Shown here one piece after another: positions 1-7,864 of a DNA stretch of 64,000 bases (position 1 is the stretch's first letter; every line of letters begins with the position of its first letter). The DNA comes from Phaeobacter sp. J2-8 (GTDB taxonomy: Bacteria > Pseudomonadota > Alphaproteobacteria > Rhodobacterales > Rhodobacteraceae). Under the pieces are notes generated by a model. It saw only the letters and a list, made by a program, of their open reading frames with translations. It was not told the origin of the DNA and searched no databases. The position numbers were made by a program, and so were the translations under genes. The stretch is from assembly GCF_022867865.1 (NCBI RefSeq), contig NZ_JALIEC010000003.1:372001-436000 (forward strand). The letters run 5' to 3'.

Positions 1-81
1 GGTGGTCGATTGGGTCATGGCAGAGGCGGTTGTTGCGAAGCCAGCCAGGGCGAGGGCGGTGATTGCGATGATATTTTTCAT
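1..81 (-). CDS. Small secreted protein, array copy 8 (type C), cut by window edge
   Basis: Only the first 27 codons (signal peptide and MTQSTT of the mature protein) lie in the window. The visible bases match copy 5. Continuation to the left is expected. Confidence 0.85.
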   Translation of the reverse strand, partial: MKNIIAITALALAGFATTASAMTQSTT

Positions 82-152
82 GTTAGTCTCCTATTTTCGA
101 TGTCTGGGCCTTGGGCCCGAATTGGATTGAGCGGTCAGATCAGGCTGTCAGC

Positions 153-386
153 TTAGCTGCCGGCCACGAGCGAACGGACGGTCGAACGAACTTCGCTGTC
201 GTTGTCGCCGGAGTGGATTGTCGCCAGGATCAGAGCCACACGCTCGTCGCTGAGGTTCGACAGATCGGCATTCGGTGCATAGCGTTCGATTTGCTGCAGG
301 TTGCCGGTGGTCGACTGTGTCATGGCGGAGGCGGTTGTTGCGAAGCCAGCCAGGGCGAGGGCGGTGATTGCGATGATGTTTTTCAT
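153..386 (-). CDS. Small secreted protein, array copy 7 (type A)
   Basis: Same product with Asn62. The spacer to the next copy holds a short GGGCC-TTG-GGCCC hairpin, present in every spacer, with no T-run, so it is unlikely to terminate transcription. Confidence 0.88.
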   Translation of the reverse strand: MKNIIAITALALAGFATTASAMTQSTTGNLQQIERYAPNADLSNLSDERVALILATIHSGDNDSEVRSTVRSLVAGS

Positions 387-457
387 GGTAGTCTCCTATT
401 TTCGATGTCTGGGCCTTGGGCCCGAATTGGATTGAGCTGTCAGATCAGGCTGTCAGC

Positions 458-691
458 TTAGCTGCCGGCTACGAGCGAACGGACGGTCGAACGGACTTCG
501 CTGTCGCTGTCGCCGGAGTGGATTGTCGCCAGGATCAGAGCCACACGCTCGTCGCTGAGGTTCGACAGATCGGCATTTGGTGCATAGCGTTCGATTTGCT
601 GCAGGTTGCCGGTGGTCGACTGTGTCATGGCGGATGCGGTTGTTGCGAAGCCAGCCAGGGCGAGGGCGGTGATTGCGATGATGTTTTTCAT
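458..691 (-). CDS. Small secreted protein, array copy 6 (type B)
   Basis: Same product with Ser62. Near-identical to copy 3; both carry the same silent variant at residue 38 and the same GCA codon in the signal peptide. Confidence 0.88.
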   Translation of the reverse strand: MKNIIAITALALAGFATTASAMTQSTTGNLQQIERYAPNADLSNLSDERVALILATIHSGDSDSEVRSTVRSLVAGS

Positions 692-762
692 GGTAGTCTC
701 CTATTTTCGATGTCTGGGCCTTGGGCCCGAATTGGATTTAGCTGTCAGATCAGGCTGTCAGC

Positions 763-996
763 TTAGCTGCCGGCTACGAGCGAACGGACGGTCGAACGGA
801 CTTCGCTGTCGCTGTCGCCGGAGTGGATTGTCGCCAGGATCAGAGCTACACGCTCGTCGCTGAGGTTCGACAGGTCGGCATTCGGTGCATAGCGTTCGAT
901 TTGCTGCAGGTTGCCGGTGGTCGATTGGGTCATGGCAGAGGCGGTTGTTGCGAAGCCAGCCAGGGCGAGGGCGGTGATTGCGATGATATTTTTCAT
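763..996 (-). CDS. Small secreted protein, array copy 5 (type C)
   Basis: Same product with Ser62. Three silent changes at the signal-peptide cut site and early mature region, plus one in the third codon, define type C and recur in the truncated copy at the left edge. Confidence 0.88.
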   Translation of the reverse strand: MKNIIAITALALAGFATTASAMTQSTTGNLQQIERYAPNADLSNLSDERVALILATIHSGDSDSEVRSTVRSLVAGS

Positions 997-1067
997 GTTA
1001 GTCTCCTATTTTCGATGTCTGGGCCTTGGGCCCGAATTGGATTGAGCGGTCAGATCAGGCTGTCAGC

Positions 1068-1301
1068 TTAGCTGCCGGCCACGAGCGAACGGACGGTCGA
1101 ACGAACTTCGCTGTCGTTGTCGCCGGAGTGGATTGTCGCCAGGATCAGAGCCACACGCTCGTCGCTGAGGTTCGACAGATCGGCATTCGGTGCATAGCGT
1201 TCGATTTGCTGCAGGTTGCCGGTGGTCGACTGTGTCATGGCGGAGGCGGTTGTTGCGAAGCCAGCCAGGGCGAGGGCGGTGATTGCGATGATGTTTTTCA
1301 T
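1068..1301 (-). CDS. Small secreted protein, array copy 4 (type A)
   Basis: Same product with Asn62. I see no nucleotide difference between this unit and copy 7, including the spacer upstream of the ribosome binding site. Confidence 0.88.
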   Translation of the reverse strand: MKNIIAITALALAGFATTASAMTQSTTGNLQQIERYAPNADLSNLSDERVALILATIHSGDNDSEVRSTVRSLVAGS

Positions 1302-1372
1302 GGTAGTCTCCTATTTTCGATGTCTGGGCCTTGGGCCCGAATTGGATTGAGCTGTCAGATCAGGCTGTCAGC

Positions 1373-1606
1373 TTAGCTGCCGGCCACGAGCGAACGGACG
1401 GTCGAACGGACTTCGCTGTCGCTGTCGCCGGAGTGGATTGTCGCCAGGATCAGAGCCACACGCTCGTCGCTGAGGTTCGACAGATCGGCATTTGGTGCAT
1501 AGCGTTCGATTTGCTGCAGGTTGCCGGTGGTCGACTGTGTCATGGCGGATGCGGTTGTTGCGAAGCCAGCCAGGGCGAGGGCGGTGATTGCGATGATGTT
1601 TTTCAT
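1373..1606 (-). CDS. Small secreted protein, array copy 3 (type B)
   Basis: Same 77-residue product with Ser62. It differs from copy 6 (915 bp away) by a single silent base near the 3' end, showing that the two are products of a recent block duplication. Confidence 0.88.
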   Translation of the reverse strand: MKNIIAITALALAGFATTASAMTQSTTGNLQQIERYAPNADLSNLSDERVALILATIHSGDSDSEVRSTVRSLVAGS

Positions 1607-1677
1607 GGTAGTCTCCTATTTTCGATGTCTGGGCCTTGGGCCCGAATTGGATTTAGCTGTCAGATCAGGCTGTCAGC

Positions 1678-1911
1678 TTAGCTGCCGGCTACGAGCGAAC
1701 GGACGGTCGAACGGACTTCGCTGTCGCTGTCGCCGGAGTGGATTGTCGCCAGGATCAGAGCTACACGCTCGTCGCTGAGGTTCGAAAGATCGGCATTCGG
1801 TGCATAACGTTCGATTTGCTGCAGGTTGCCGGTGGTCGACTGTGTCATGGCGGATGCGGTTGTTGCGAAGCCAGCCAGGGCGAGGGCGGTGATTGCGATG
1901 ATGTTTTTCAT
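1678..1911 (-). CDS. Small secreted protein, array copy 2 (type C)
   Basis: The protein is identical to copy 1 except Ser for Asn at residue 62. This is the most diverged type C unit: it has silent changes in the codons around residues 36-44 and lacks the silent changes at the signal-peptide cut site that mark the other C units. A Shine-Dalgarno TAGGAGACT precedes the ATG. Confidence 0.88.
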   Translation of the reverse strand: MKNIIAITALALAGFATTASAMTQSTTGNLQQIERYAPNADLSNLSDERVALILATIHSGDSDSEVRSTVRSLVAGS

Positions 1912-1982
1912 GATAGTCTCCTATTTTCGATGTCTGGGCCTTGGGCCCGAATTGGATTGAGCGGTCAGATCAGGCTGTCAGC

Positions 1983-2216
1983 TTAGCTGCCGGCCACGAG
2001 CGAACGGACGGTCGAACGAACTTCGCTGTCGTTGTCGCCGGAGTGGATTGTCGCCAGGATCAGAGCCACGCGCTCGTCGCTGAGGTTCGACAGATCGGCA
2101 TTCGGTGCATAGCGTTCGATTTGCTGCAGGTTGCCGGTGGTCGACTGGGTCATGGCGGATGCGGTTGTTGCGAAGCCAGCCAGGGCGAGGGCGGTGATTG
2201 CGATGATGTTTTTCAT
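1983..2216 (-). CDS. Small secreted protein, array copy 1 (first in transcription order, type A)
   Basis: A 77-residue protein of unknown function. Residues 1-21 form a clear Sec signal peptide (Lys-Asn start, hydrophobic core, TASA before the predicted cut), leaving about 56 residues. The mature part has no cysteine and is rich in Ser, Asp and Arg. It contains the stretch ERYAPNADLSNLSDERVALI and ends RSLVAGS, which suggests a short helical domain. This copy has Asn at position 62. It differs from all others in its upstream sequence: the ribosome binding site here is AAAAGGAACAG, seven bases from the ATG, whereas the rest have TAGGAGACT. It is therefore probably the founder or the promoter-proximal gene of a polycistronic array. 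I recognise no family name. Confidence 0.9.
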   Translation of the reverse strand: MKNIIAITALALAGFATTASAMTQSTTGNLQQIERYAPNADLSNLSDERVALILATIHSGDNDSEVRSTVRSLVAGS

Positions 2217-2649
2217 AATTCTGTTCCTTTTGTTCTCTATGGTCCCGGTGTGGGACTGTCTGTCTTACGAAGACTGTGTGTCTTTCCGTCGGTGGTCGCT
2301 TCCGACAACACAGCATCTGGGCCCACAGCCCGGAGAACTCAAATCACGCAAATGCACACGGCCGCTCACCAAAAGGTGTGCTTGACGATTGCGGTCCGGC
2401 TTCCTAGCCCCCCTCCAAAGCCTTTGTTTTCAGGGAATTTGTTGCGGGCTTTCAGCGCGAAATCACACGGGAACGCGGCAAAATTTCTGAATTGGAAATG
2501 TCGTGCAAAGAGTAAACATTTGTTGTGCTTTTGTGCACATGGCCGGGTGAAATCAAATCTCACGGTGCGGTGAACAACGGCGATGTTTTGATCGGATCTG
2601 CGTGATCGTAAAAGGATGTCGCGTGAACAACATTTCAGTAAAAACGCTC
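2217..2649. other. Gene-free region between the array and the tRNA-Trp promoter
   Basis: No convincing gene. The part next to 2216 must hold the promoter and 5' untranslated region of the array. I looked on the minus strand for a TTGNNN-N16-18-TANNNT pair and found none that I trust. The middle part (about 2450-2560) is AT-richer than its surroundings. A GTGAACAAC 9-mer occurs twice around 2570-2635. Confidence 0.5.
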
Positions 2650-2678
2650 TTGATTTCATGTTGATGCGGTTGTATCCG
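2650..2678 (+). promoter_or_regulatory. Putative promoter of tRNA-Trp
   Basis: TTGATT and TATCCG are separated by 17 bases, and the -10 box ends 13 bases before the mature tRNA. Placement fits a stable-RNA promoter; assignment is by pattern only. Confidence 0.6.
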
Positions 2679-2691
2679 AACACCCGGCCTT

Positions 2692-2767
2692 AGGGGTATA
2701 GCTCAGCTGGTAGAGCGACGGTCTCCAAAACCGTAGGTCCCGGGTTCGAACCCTGGTGCCCCTGCCA
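2692..2767 (+). tRNA. trnW: tRNA-Trp (anticodon CCA)
   Basis: A 76-base cloverleaf with encoded CCA end. The acceptor AGGGGTA pairs with TGCCCCT (one T-G wobble), followed by discriminator G. The anticodon stem ACGGT/ACCGT holds the loop CTCCAAA, giving anticodon CCA. The T-arm has the standard GGTTCGAACCC core. In many alphaproteobacteria this tRNA lies directly upstream of secE; here about 18 kb of catabolic and osmolyte genes separate them. Confidence 0.98.
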
Positions 2768-2786
2768 TTTTCCGCACATTGTGCCG

Positions 2787-2804
2787 GTTCCACACCAGTG
2801 GAAC
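2787..2804 (+). other. Inverted repeat downstream of tRNA-Trp
   Basis: GTTCCAC-ACCA-GTGGAAC forms a perfect 7-bp stem 20 bases after the tRNA. It has no T-run, so it may serve 3' processing or weak termination rather than classical intrinsic termination. Confidence 0.4.
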
Positions 2805-3010
2805 AGTAAAACACCCCAATTTCCAAAATTTCTGCCGCTCTGGTTCCCTATGTGAAGCAGGCGCAATCGCATTGGCCATGCGTCGACGGCCCCCACAGGG
2901 GATCTTGCGGTGAAAAACGGTATTGGAAATCATCTTTGGCGGCATGTTATTGGATAACAGCGGTCGCCAAGTCAGCCGCGCTGAACTTTCTCATGCAGGA
3001 GACACCGAAG

Positions 3011-3322
3011 ATGAGTGGATTTCCCGTCATTGACGCGAGCGAGAACGTCAAACGACAGGTTTTGTCGGATCACCCGGACCTGATGGTTGTAGCGTTTCGC
3101 TTTGGCGCGACCGGGGCAGAGGGCGCGTTGCACAACCATCCCCACGTTCAATCCACCTATGTCGAAAGTGGCCGGTTCCGGTTCACAGTCGAAGGTGTGG
3201 TGACCGAAGTGGCCCAAGGGGACAGTTTTGTCGTGCCGTCAAATGCCGAACACGGCTGTGTGTGCCTTGAACCCGGCACATTGGTCGATTGCTTCACGCC
3301 CCGCCGCGATGATTTTCTCTGA
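3011..3322 (+). CDS. KdgF-like cupin protein (first of two)
   Basis: A 103-residue single-domain cupin. It carries the metal-binding pattern LHNHPHVQST and a later EHGCVC, and ends with the same CFTPRRDDFL tail as the second cupin of this cluster (DIFTPHREDFL). KdgF proteins convert cyclic 4,5-unsaturated uronates from alginate or pectin breakdown into the linear keto-uronate. I chose the ATG at 3011 because AGGAG sits about ten bases upstream; the frame is open further upstream without cupin sequence. It is the only gene at this end of the cluster on the plus strand and faces the reductase gene tail to tail. An alternative is an uncharacterised sugar-binding cupin. Confidence 0.8.
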   Translation: MSGFPVIDASENVKRQVLSDHPDLMVVAFRFGATGAEGALHNHPHVQSTYVESGRFRFTVEGVVTEVAQGDSFVVPSNAEHGCVCLEPGTLVDCFTPRRDDFL

Positions 3323-3354
3323 CAGAGGGTCAGCGGGGCGCAAACGCGGTGTGA

Positions 3355-4098
3355 TCAGCTAAAGACCACGCCGCCATTGATGTCCAGATTGGTGCCGGTC
3401 ATGAAGCCGGATTCGTCATTGGCGAGGAAGGCCACCAGATTGGCGACGTCCATCGGCACGCCCTGGCGTTTGACCGGGGCTGCGGCTTCGAAACCGCGGC
3501 GGACTTCGTCTTTGGTGTGGATATTGTGGAAATCCGTGTCCACCATACCGGGGCAAAGACCGTTGACGCGGATATCCGGGCCAAGCTCCTTTGCCAACCC
3601 GCGGGTCATGGTCATGATTGCTCCCTTGGACGTGGCATAGGCAATAGAGCCCGGCCCACCGCCGTCGCGGGCGGCCTGGCTTGCGATATTGACGATGGCA
3701 CCGGTTTTCATATGGGGCAGGCAGGCCTTGATCATCAGAAAGGTGCTGGTCAGGTTCAGATCCATCACCGCATTCCAATGCGCCAACGGCATTTCGGCGA
3801 TGGTCTTGCGGGCGATCAGCCCGCCGGTGTTGTTGACCAGAACATCGACCGATCCGAATTCAGCCACGGTTTTGTCCACCAGCGTCGCGACGCCTGCTTC
3901 GGTTGACAGATCGCCCTGAACCGCAATCGCCTTGCCGCCGGCGGCGGTGATTTCCGCGACGGTTTCTTCGGCACCGGCGCTGGAGGCAAAATAGTTGATT
4001 GCGACATTTGCGCCTTCTTGCGCCAGACGCACAGCACAGGCGCGCCCGATGTCACGTCCGCCACCGGTGACGATGGCTGTTTTTCCCTGAAGCTTCAT
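3355..4098 (-). CDS. SDR-family reductase, probable 4-deoxy-L-erythro-5-hexoseulose uronate (DEH) reductase
   Basis: A 247-residue classical short-chain dehydrogenase. The nucleotide-binding motif TGGGRDIG is at residues 11-18, NNTGG near 90, and the catalytic Ser with YATSK near residues 140-160. SDR enzymes such as A1-R of Sphingomonas reduce DEH, the linear product of alginate breakdown, to 2-keto-3-deoxygluconate. Position at the end of an alginate lyase/transport operon supports this role; the cofactor preference cannot be read. A GAGGA ribosome binding site precedes the ATG. It is separated from the upstream dehydrogenase by 115 bases with a strong hairpin. Confidence 0.75.
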   Translation of the reverse strand: MKLQGKTAIVTGGGRDIGRACAVRLAQEGANVAINYFASSAGAEETVAEITAAGGKAIAVQGDLSTEAGVATLVDKTVAEFGSVDVLVNNTGGLIARKTIAEMPLAHWNAVMDLNLTSTFLMIKACLPHMKTGAIVNIASQAARDGGGPGSIAYATSKGAIMTMTRGLAKELGPDIRVNGLCPGMVDTDFHNIHTKDEVRRGFEAAAPVKRQGVPMDVANLVAFLANDESGFMTGTNLDINGGVVFS

Positions 4099-4177
4099 GG
4101 TCTGTCCTCTGTTGCGCCTGGCCGGTTTTTGGGCCGGGGGTATTGGGCGGAATTTTTTTGGGGGGACGGCGTGTTGG

Positions 4178-4202
4178 ACCAGCGCCGACAGGCGGCGCTG
4201 GT
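4178..4202 (-). other. Intercistronic hairpin in the alginate operon
   Basis: A perfect 10-bp stem (ACCAGCGCCG with CGGCGCTGGT, 5-base loop) begins about ten bases after the stop of the upstream dehydrogenase gene. There is no T-run directly after it, so transcript processing or stabilisation is more likely than termination. Confidence 0.5.
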
Positions 4203-4213
4203 GCCAAGTCTGG

Positions 4214-5095
4214 TTATTTGTTCAGTGTCAGGAAGTAGTCAAAGATTTCCGGCACATTGCCGTCACCCTTGCCCGCGTCAACAGCTGCTTGCAGGTTGTT
4301 TGAGGTGCCTTCGGCAATCTCGGCCCGTGTGCCCAGATCCTCGGCCATCTTCAGGAAGTACCCCAGATCCTTGTTGGCATTGTTGATCGAGAAGCCCAGA
4401 TCACTGACACCGTCCACGGCGTAGTTCTTGCAGAACCCCATGAAGGGCGAATTCGACGGGCCGGTCGACATGATCTCATAGAGCTGCGCGCGATCAACAC
4501 CGGCACGATCGGCCACGGCAAAGGCTTGGCTCATGGTGCAGACGGTGGTCATGCCCATGAAGTTGTTGATCAGCTTGGTGGTGTGACCGGCCCCCAGCGC
4601 GCCGAGGTAGAAGACGTTTTCGCCCTGTTCGTCGAGCACCGGTTTGACCTTTTCAAAGGTCGCCTTGTCGCCCGCCGCCATGATGTTGAGCAAGCCGTCC
4701 TTGGCATGTGCCGGGGTGCGGCCCAGCGGTGCGTCAACCATACCTGCGCCTTTGGCGGCCAGATCGGCGCCAATCTTGCGGGTCGAGGCCGGGATCGAGG
4801 TGCCGAAGTCGATCAGCGTCGCGCCCTCTTTGATGCCGGCCAGAATGCCGTTGTCGCCATAGACGAGCTTTTCAACCACCTCCGAGGTGGTCAGGCACAA
4901 CATCACGATGTCGCTGGCTTCGGCCAATTCCTTGGGCGAGGTGGCCGCTTTGGCATTGCCACGGTCAAAGACGGTCTGCACGGCGTCCTTGTTGAGGTCC
5001 ATGACAACGAGTTCGTAGCCCCGTTTCTGAAGGTTTTCGACCATGTTGCCGCCCATGAGGCCGAGGCCGATGAAACCGATGACAGGTTTGGTCAT
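4214..5095 (-). CDS. Beta-hydroxyacid dehydrogenase (GarR/YihU/HIBADH superfamily)
   Basis: A 293-residue NAD(P)-dependent dehydrogenase. Residues 8-16 (FIGLGLMGG) form the dinucleotide-binding loop. The substrate loop reads DAPLGRTPAHAKDG rather than the DAPVSGG of tartronate semialdehyde reductase, and the catalytic Lys lies in TTKLINNFMG. The loop resembles YihU-type reductases of small aldehyde acids. In this cluster it may act on a uronate-derived semialdehyde, possibly as a second DEH reductase or downstream of the glucarate-dehydratase-like enzyme; the substrate is not certain. GGGAG lies ten bases before the ATG. Confidence 0.75.
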   Translation of the reverse strand: MTKPVIGFIGLGLMGGNMVENLQKRGYELVVMDLNKDAVQTVFDRGNAKAATSPKELAEASDIVMLCLTTSEVVEKLVYGDNGILAGIKEGATLIDFGTSIPASTRKIGADLAAKGAGMVDAPLGRTPAHAKDGLLNIMAAGDKATFEKVKPVLDEQGENVFYLGALGAGHTTKLINNFMGMTTVCTMSQAFAVADRAGVDRAQLYEIMSTGPSNSPFMGFCKNYAVDGVSDLGFSINNANKDLGYFLKMAEDLGTRAEIAEGTSNNLQAAVDAGKGDGNVPEIFDYFLTLNK

Positions 5096-5133
5096 GCCGT
5101 GTTCTCCCTTTGGTATTCTGTATTTGTGTTGGT

Positions 5134-5466
5134 TCAGAGGAAATCTTCGCGGTGAGGCGTGAAGATATCCAAAAGCGTGCCTGCCTCAAGACAGGTCGCG
5201 CCATGTTCGATGTTGGGCTGTTTATAGAGAGAGTTCCCGGCAGACACGATGTAAGTGTCATCGCCGACGGTGAACTCGAACTTGCCCGAGATCACATAGG
5301 TGATCTGTTCGTGTGGGTGGTGATGGCGCGCGGCCACGGTGCCGGTGTCGAAATGGACTTCGACACACATTGCGTTGTTGTTATAGGCCGCCACCTTGCG
5401 GGTCAGCCCGCCACCGGCGTCGAACAGTTTGTTCTCTTTGCCGGGAAAGTAGTTCTTTACGGTCAT
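5134..5466 (-). CDS. kdgF: KdgF, uronate-linearising cupin
   Basis: A 110-residue single-domain cupin. The metal-binding cluster ARHHHPHEQITYV is near residues 45-57, with a second His in NIEHGATC. KdgF opens the ring of 4,5-unsaturated uronate, a step between the exo-lyase and the reductase. It sits directly downstream of the PL15 lyase gene (43-base gap) and upstream of the dehydrogenase, so gene order follows the pathway. The ATG is preceded by GGAG at a normal distance. Confidence 0.85.
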   Translation of the reverse strand: MTVKNYFPGKENKLFDAGGGLTRKVAAYNNNAMCVEVHFDTGTVAARHHHPHEQITYVISGKFEFTVGDDTYIVSAGNSLYKQPNIEHGATCLEAGTLLDIFTPHREDFL

Positions 5467-5509
5467 CTTGGGTCTCCGGGTCGTGTTTGGTCTGCGCCGA
5501 TATGGCGGA

Positions 5510-7828
5510 TCAGGTATTGGCCAGCTTTTTCATCACTACTTTGAACGTGTTTTCGTCCGCGTCGGTGAAATACAGGTCGGCATCATAGCCCTGGTCATCC
5601 ATGAAGTTGAAAATCCGTTTCGGTTCTTCCAGACGATATGGCACCAGCAATGTCGCAATCCGGTGACGCGTGGCTGCCGGGTATTGCGCGTGCAGGCAAG
5701 TGCTTTCTGGCAGTCCCGCGTAATCCGCCGGGTCAACGCCGGGGAAACCGGTGACCTGTGTCAGTTCGGGTTTGCCCGCCTCGGACCAGACGACCTGGCC
5801 GTAGAAGCCCGCCTTTTGTCCGGTGTTGCGGAACGAGGTTTTGCCCAGATCGTAAGGTTGATTGGCATGCAGAAGCCAGTCGATGGTGACCGGTTCGCTG
5901 GCATCGACCTTGTCGACGATCACGAAATAGCTGCCGCGCACGAAATAGATTTCGCGTTCGGCCAGCGTCACCTCGGGCGAGAGCGATTGATAGGCCGCTG
6001 TGGCATCGCCTTTGATATAGACGTGATCGTCATGTTCTTCGGCGGCCAGGATCTTGCCGGTTGCGGCCATCGCCTTGGCCTTGTCCTTTTCGGCGTACTG
6101 GCCCTTGCCGTTGATCAGGATGGCGTTCTTGGACCGGGTCTGGCGGCGCCATTCGCGGTGCATGGTGGAATTGAACGCCACATAGTACCCCGACTGGATC
6201 GCCATGTCTTCGCCATAGGCGGCCATGCAGAACGCGTTCTGGTCGCCGTGGCTGTGGCTGATCGAGCCGAATTTGCTGGATTTGAAGACAAACTGAACAT
6301 GTTTGTCCGGGTTGGCCATTTCGTGCTGGATACCGACCCAGCCGATCCCCTTGAAATGGCACATGCCAGAGGGCGGATCGCTGGCCTCGACCTCGGGGAA
6401 ATCGGTGAGGTAGGTCAGTTCGTCGAAATTGGTGTCCCACCAGCCCCAGTTATAAAAGGCGCCTTCGGTGCCGGGGTTCAGCCGGGCGAGTTCCTCGTGA
6501 TACCATTGATAGGCACCATTGCCGGTGACGCCCGCGTATTGGCGCAGGTTGATCCCGGTCTTGATGCAGGGCAGATCGCCCTGTGTCGAGTTATCACCAA
6601 ATGTGGCGCGGCGGGTGTTCGGCGCCTTGCAGAACAGCGGGAAATCCCCGGTGTTGCGGAAGAAGGGGCGCTCATACAGGTCGATGCCGGTAAAGGATTT
6701 GATCCGGTTGGCGGCCTCGATCAGATAGGCCATGCCCATCATCCAGTAATTTGTACCCTCCGCCCAGCCGCCGTCGCTGTCGCCCCAGGGGGAATAGACG
6801 GTGGCAAGGAATTCGATGCAATAGTTGAGCCAGTCGCGGGCCTCGTCGTCTTCATCTTCGCCCAGCAACGCAATCAGCGCCGGCACAAGGGTCAGCGAAA
6901 CCGAGCGCACCGCATGGCTGTCATAGGGGAACAGGTGGATCTTGGCGTTGATGATCGCATGTTCGGCAATGTCGCGGGTGCGTTCCTTCAGGGCCGCGCG
7001 TACCTTGGCGCGTTCGTCTTCGTCCATCTGGTCGTGCAGCCAGTCATAGCCCCAGGCCAGTGCATTACAGACCCGATACGCCCACTCATCTGTATAGGCA
7101 CGGCTGGTGGTGCCCATCGGATCCCATTCGGCAACTGACAACAACCATTCCTTGGCGCGGGCCAGCATGGCGGCGTCTTGCGTCACCTGACCGCCGATGG
7201 CGAGGTGGCGAATGGCATACATCACCTCCTGAAGGTCGATGTAGGTCTGACGCCAGACCGGGGCGGTGCGTTGGTGTCCGGGATAGCCCGCAGGTTCCGG
7301 CGTGATGTCACGGTCCATCCAGGGCAGGACGGATTTGTCATAGAAATTCGCCCATGTGCAGTGATCTGCATCGGCCTTTACCGCATCGCGGAAGGTGGCC
7401 AGACGATCGGCGTTCAACCACAGGCGCGGGTGGCTTTGCGGCGATTTGGCAAAGCGTTGCTTGCGCGTTGGCAGCGGGGTCTTTGGCAATGTGTCGGTGA
7501 TGGTGAAGCTGCGGGTGCTGCTCCAGCCCGAGGCGGGTGCGCCGGCGTCGTCACAGACCGCATAGGCCCAGTGATATTGCCCGGGCTCCAGCGCCACATC
7601 GGGGGTGAAGAAATTCAGCGGGATATTGGCAAAGACCCGTGTGTCGTTGCCGAAATTCGGATCGGTCGAGATGCGCAGCACGTATTGCGCCTCGTCTTCG
7701 ATGACGGGCAACCAGGTAAAGCGCGGCGGATTCTCGGTGATCTCACTGGTGGCGTCGGGCGCGTATTGGATCGTCAGGCGACCGGTTTTGGGTTCATCGA
7801 GCGTGGGAAGGACTGCGGCGCCGGGCAT
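5510..7828 (-). CDS. PL15-type exolytic alginate (oligoalginate) lyase
   Basis: A 772-residue protein that resembles, over its whole length as I recall it, the Agrobacterium exo-alginate lyase Atu3025. An N-terminal beta domain (about 1-115) begins with the fibronectin-like stretch ENPPRFTWLP. An alpha/alpha barrel with PYDSHAVRS (His305) and WAEGTNYWM (Tyr361) follows, then the heparinase II/III-like beta-sandwich with SISHSHGDQNAF. His305 and Tyr361 correspond by position to the catalytic pair reported for Atu3025 (from memory). No signal peptide is visible, so it acts in the cytoplasm on imported oligomers. The product would be unsaturated uronate monomers. The ribosome binding site is weak (AAAGA). 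Confidence 0.88.
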   Translation of the reverse strand: MPGAAVLPTLDEPKTGRLTIQYAPDATSEITENPPRFTWLPVIEDEAQYVLRISTDPNFGNDTRVFANIPLNFFTPDVALEPGQYHWAYAVCDDAGAPASGWSSTRSFTITDTLPKTPLPTRKQRFAKSPQSHPRLWLNADRLATFRDAVKADADHCTWANFYDKSVLPWMDRDITPEPAGYPGHQRTAPVWRQTYIDLQEVMYAIRHLAIGGQVTQDAAMLARAKEWLLSVAEWDPMGTTSRAYTDEWAYRVCNALAWGYDWLHDQMDEDERAKVRAALKERTRDIAEHAIINAKIHLFPYDSHAVRSVSLTLVPALIALLGEDEDDEARDWLNYCIEFLATVYSPWGDSDGGWAEGTNYWMMGMAYLIEAANRIKSFTGIDLYERPFFRNTGDFPLFCKAPNTRRATFGDNSTQGDLPCIKTGINLRQYAGVTGNGAYQWYHEELARLNPGTEGAFYNWGWWDTNFDELTYLTDFPEVEASDPPSGMCHFKGIGWVGIQHEMANPDKHVQFVFKSSKFGSISHSHGDQNAFCMAAYGEDMAIQSGYYVAFNSTMHREWRRQTRSKNAILINGKGQYAEKDKAKAMAATGKILAAEEHDDHVYIKGDATAAYQSLSPEVTLAEREIYFVRGSYFVIVDKVDASEPVTIDWLLHANQPYDLGKTSFRNTGQKAGFYGQVVWSEAGKPELTQVTGFPGVDPADYAGLPESTCLHAQYPAATRHRIATLLVPYRLEEPKRIFNFMDDQGYDADLYFTDADENTFKVVMKKLANT

Positions 7829-7864
7829 CGGTCAGGTCTTTCTTTTGGGTATAAAAGGGGGGGT

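Larger units (their letters stand above)
1..2216 (-). repeat. Tandem array of 305-bp gene-sized units within a 915-bp higher-order repeat
   Basis: Seven full units and one truncated unit follow each other at exactly 305-bp steps (start codons on the minus strand at 2216, 1911, 1606, 1301, 996, 691, 386 and 81). Each unit is one 234-bp gene plus a 71-bp spacer. Shared variants sort the units into types that recur every third unit. In transcription order these are A, C, B, A, C, B, A, C, so the array also repeats every 915 bp. I see no base difference between the A units at 1068 and 153, nor between the C unit at 763 and the partial one at the edge; the B units at 1373 and 458 differ at one base. 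The array runs off the left edge, so the true copy number is unknown. Confidence 0.97.

Noticed and set aside
1-2216. CRISPR array
   Set aside because: The repeat units are 305 bases, contain genes with signal peptides and ribosome binding sites, and have no variable spacers.
2949-2960. TTGGATAACAG before the first cupin as a GntR operator
   Set aside because: One base short and only half of the palindrome fits.
4214-5095. Assignment as sulfolactaldehyde reductase YihU
   Set aside because: The substrate loop is similar, but no sulfoquinovose genes are present; only the superfamily is safe.
5109-5120. TTGGTATTCTG near the kdgF/dehydrogenase junction as a fourth GntR operator
   Set aside because: Only about eight of twelve bases match and the palindrome is lost.
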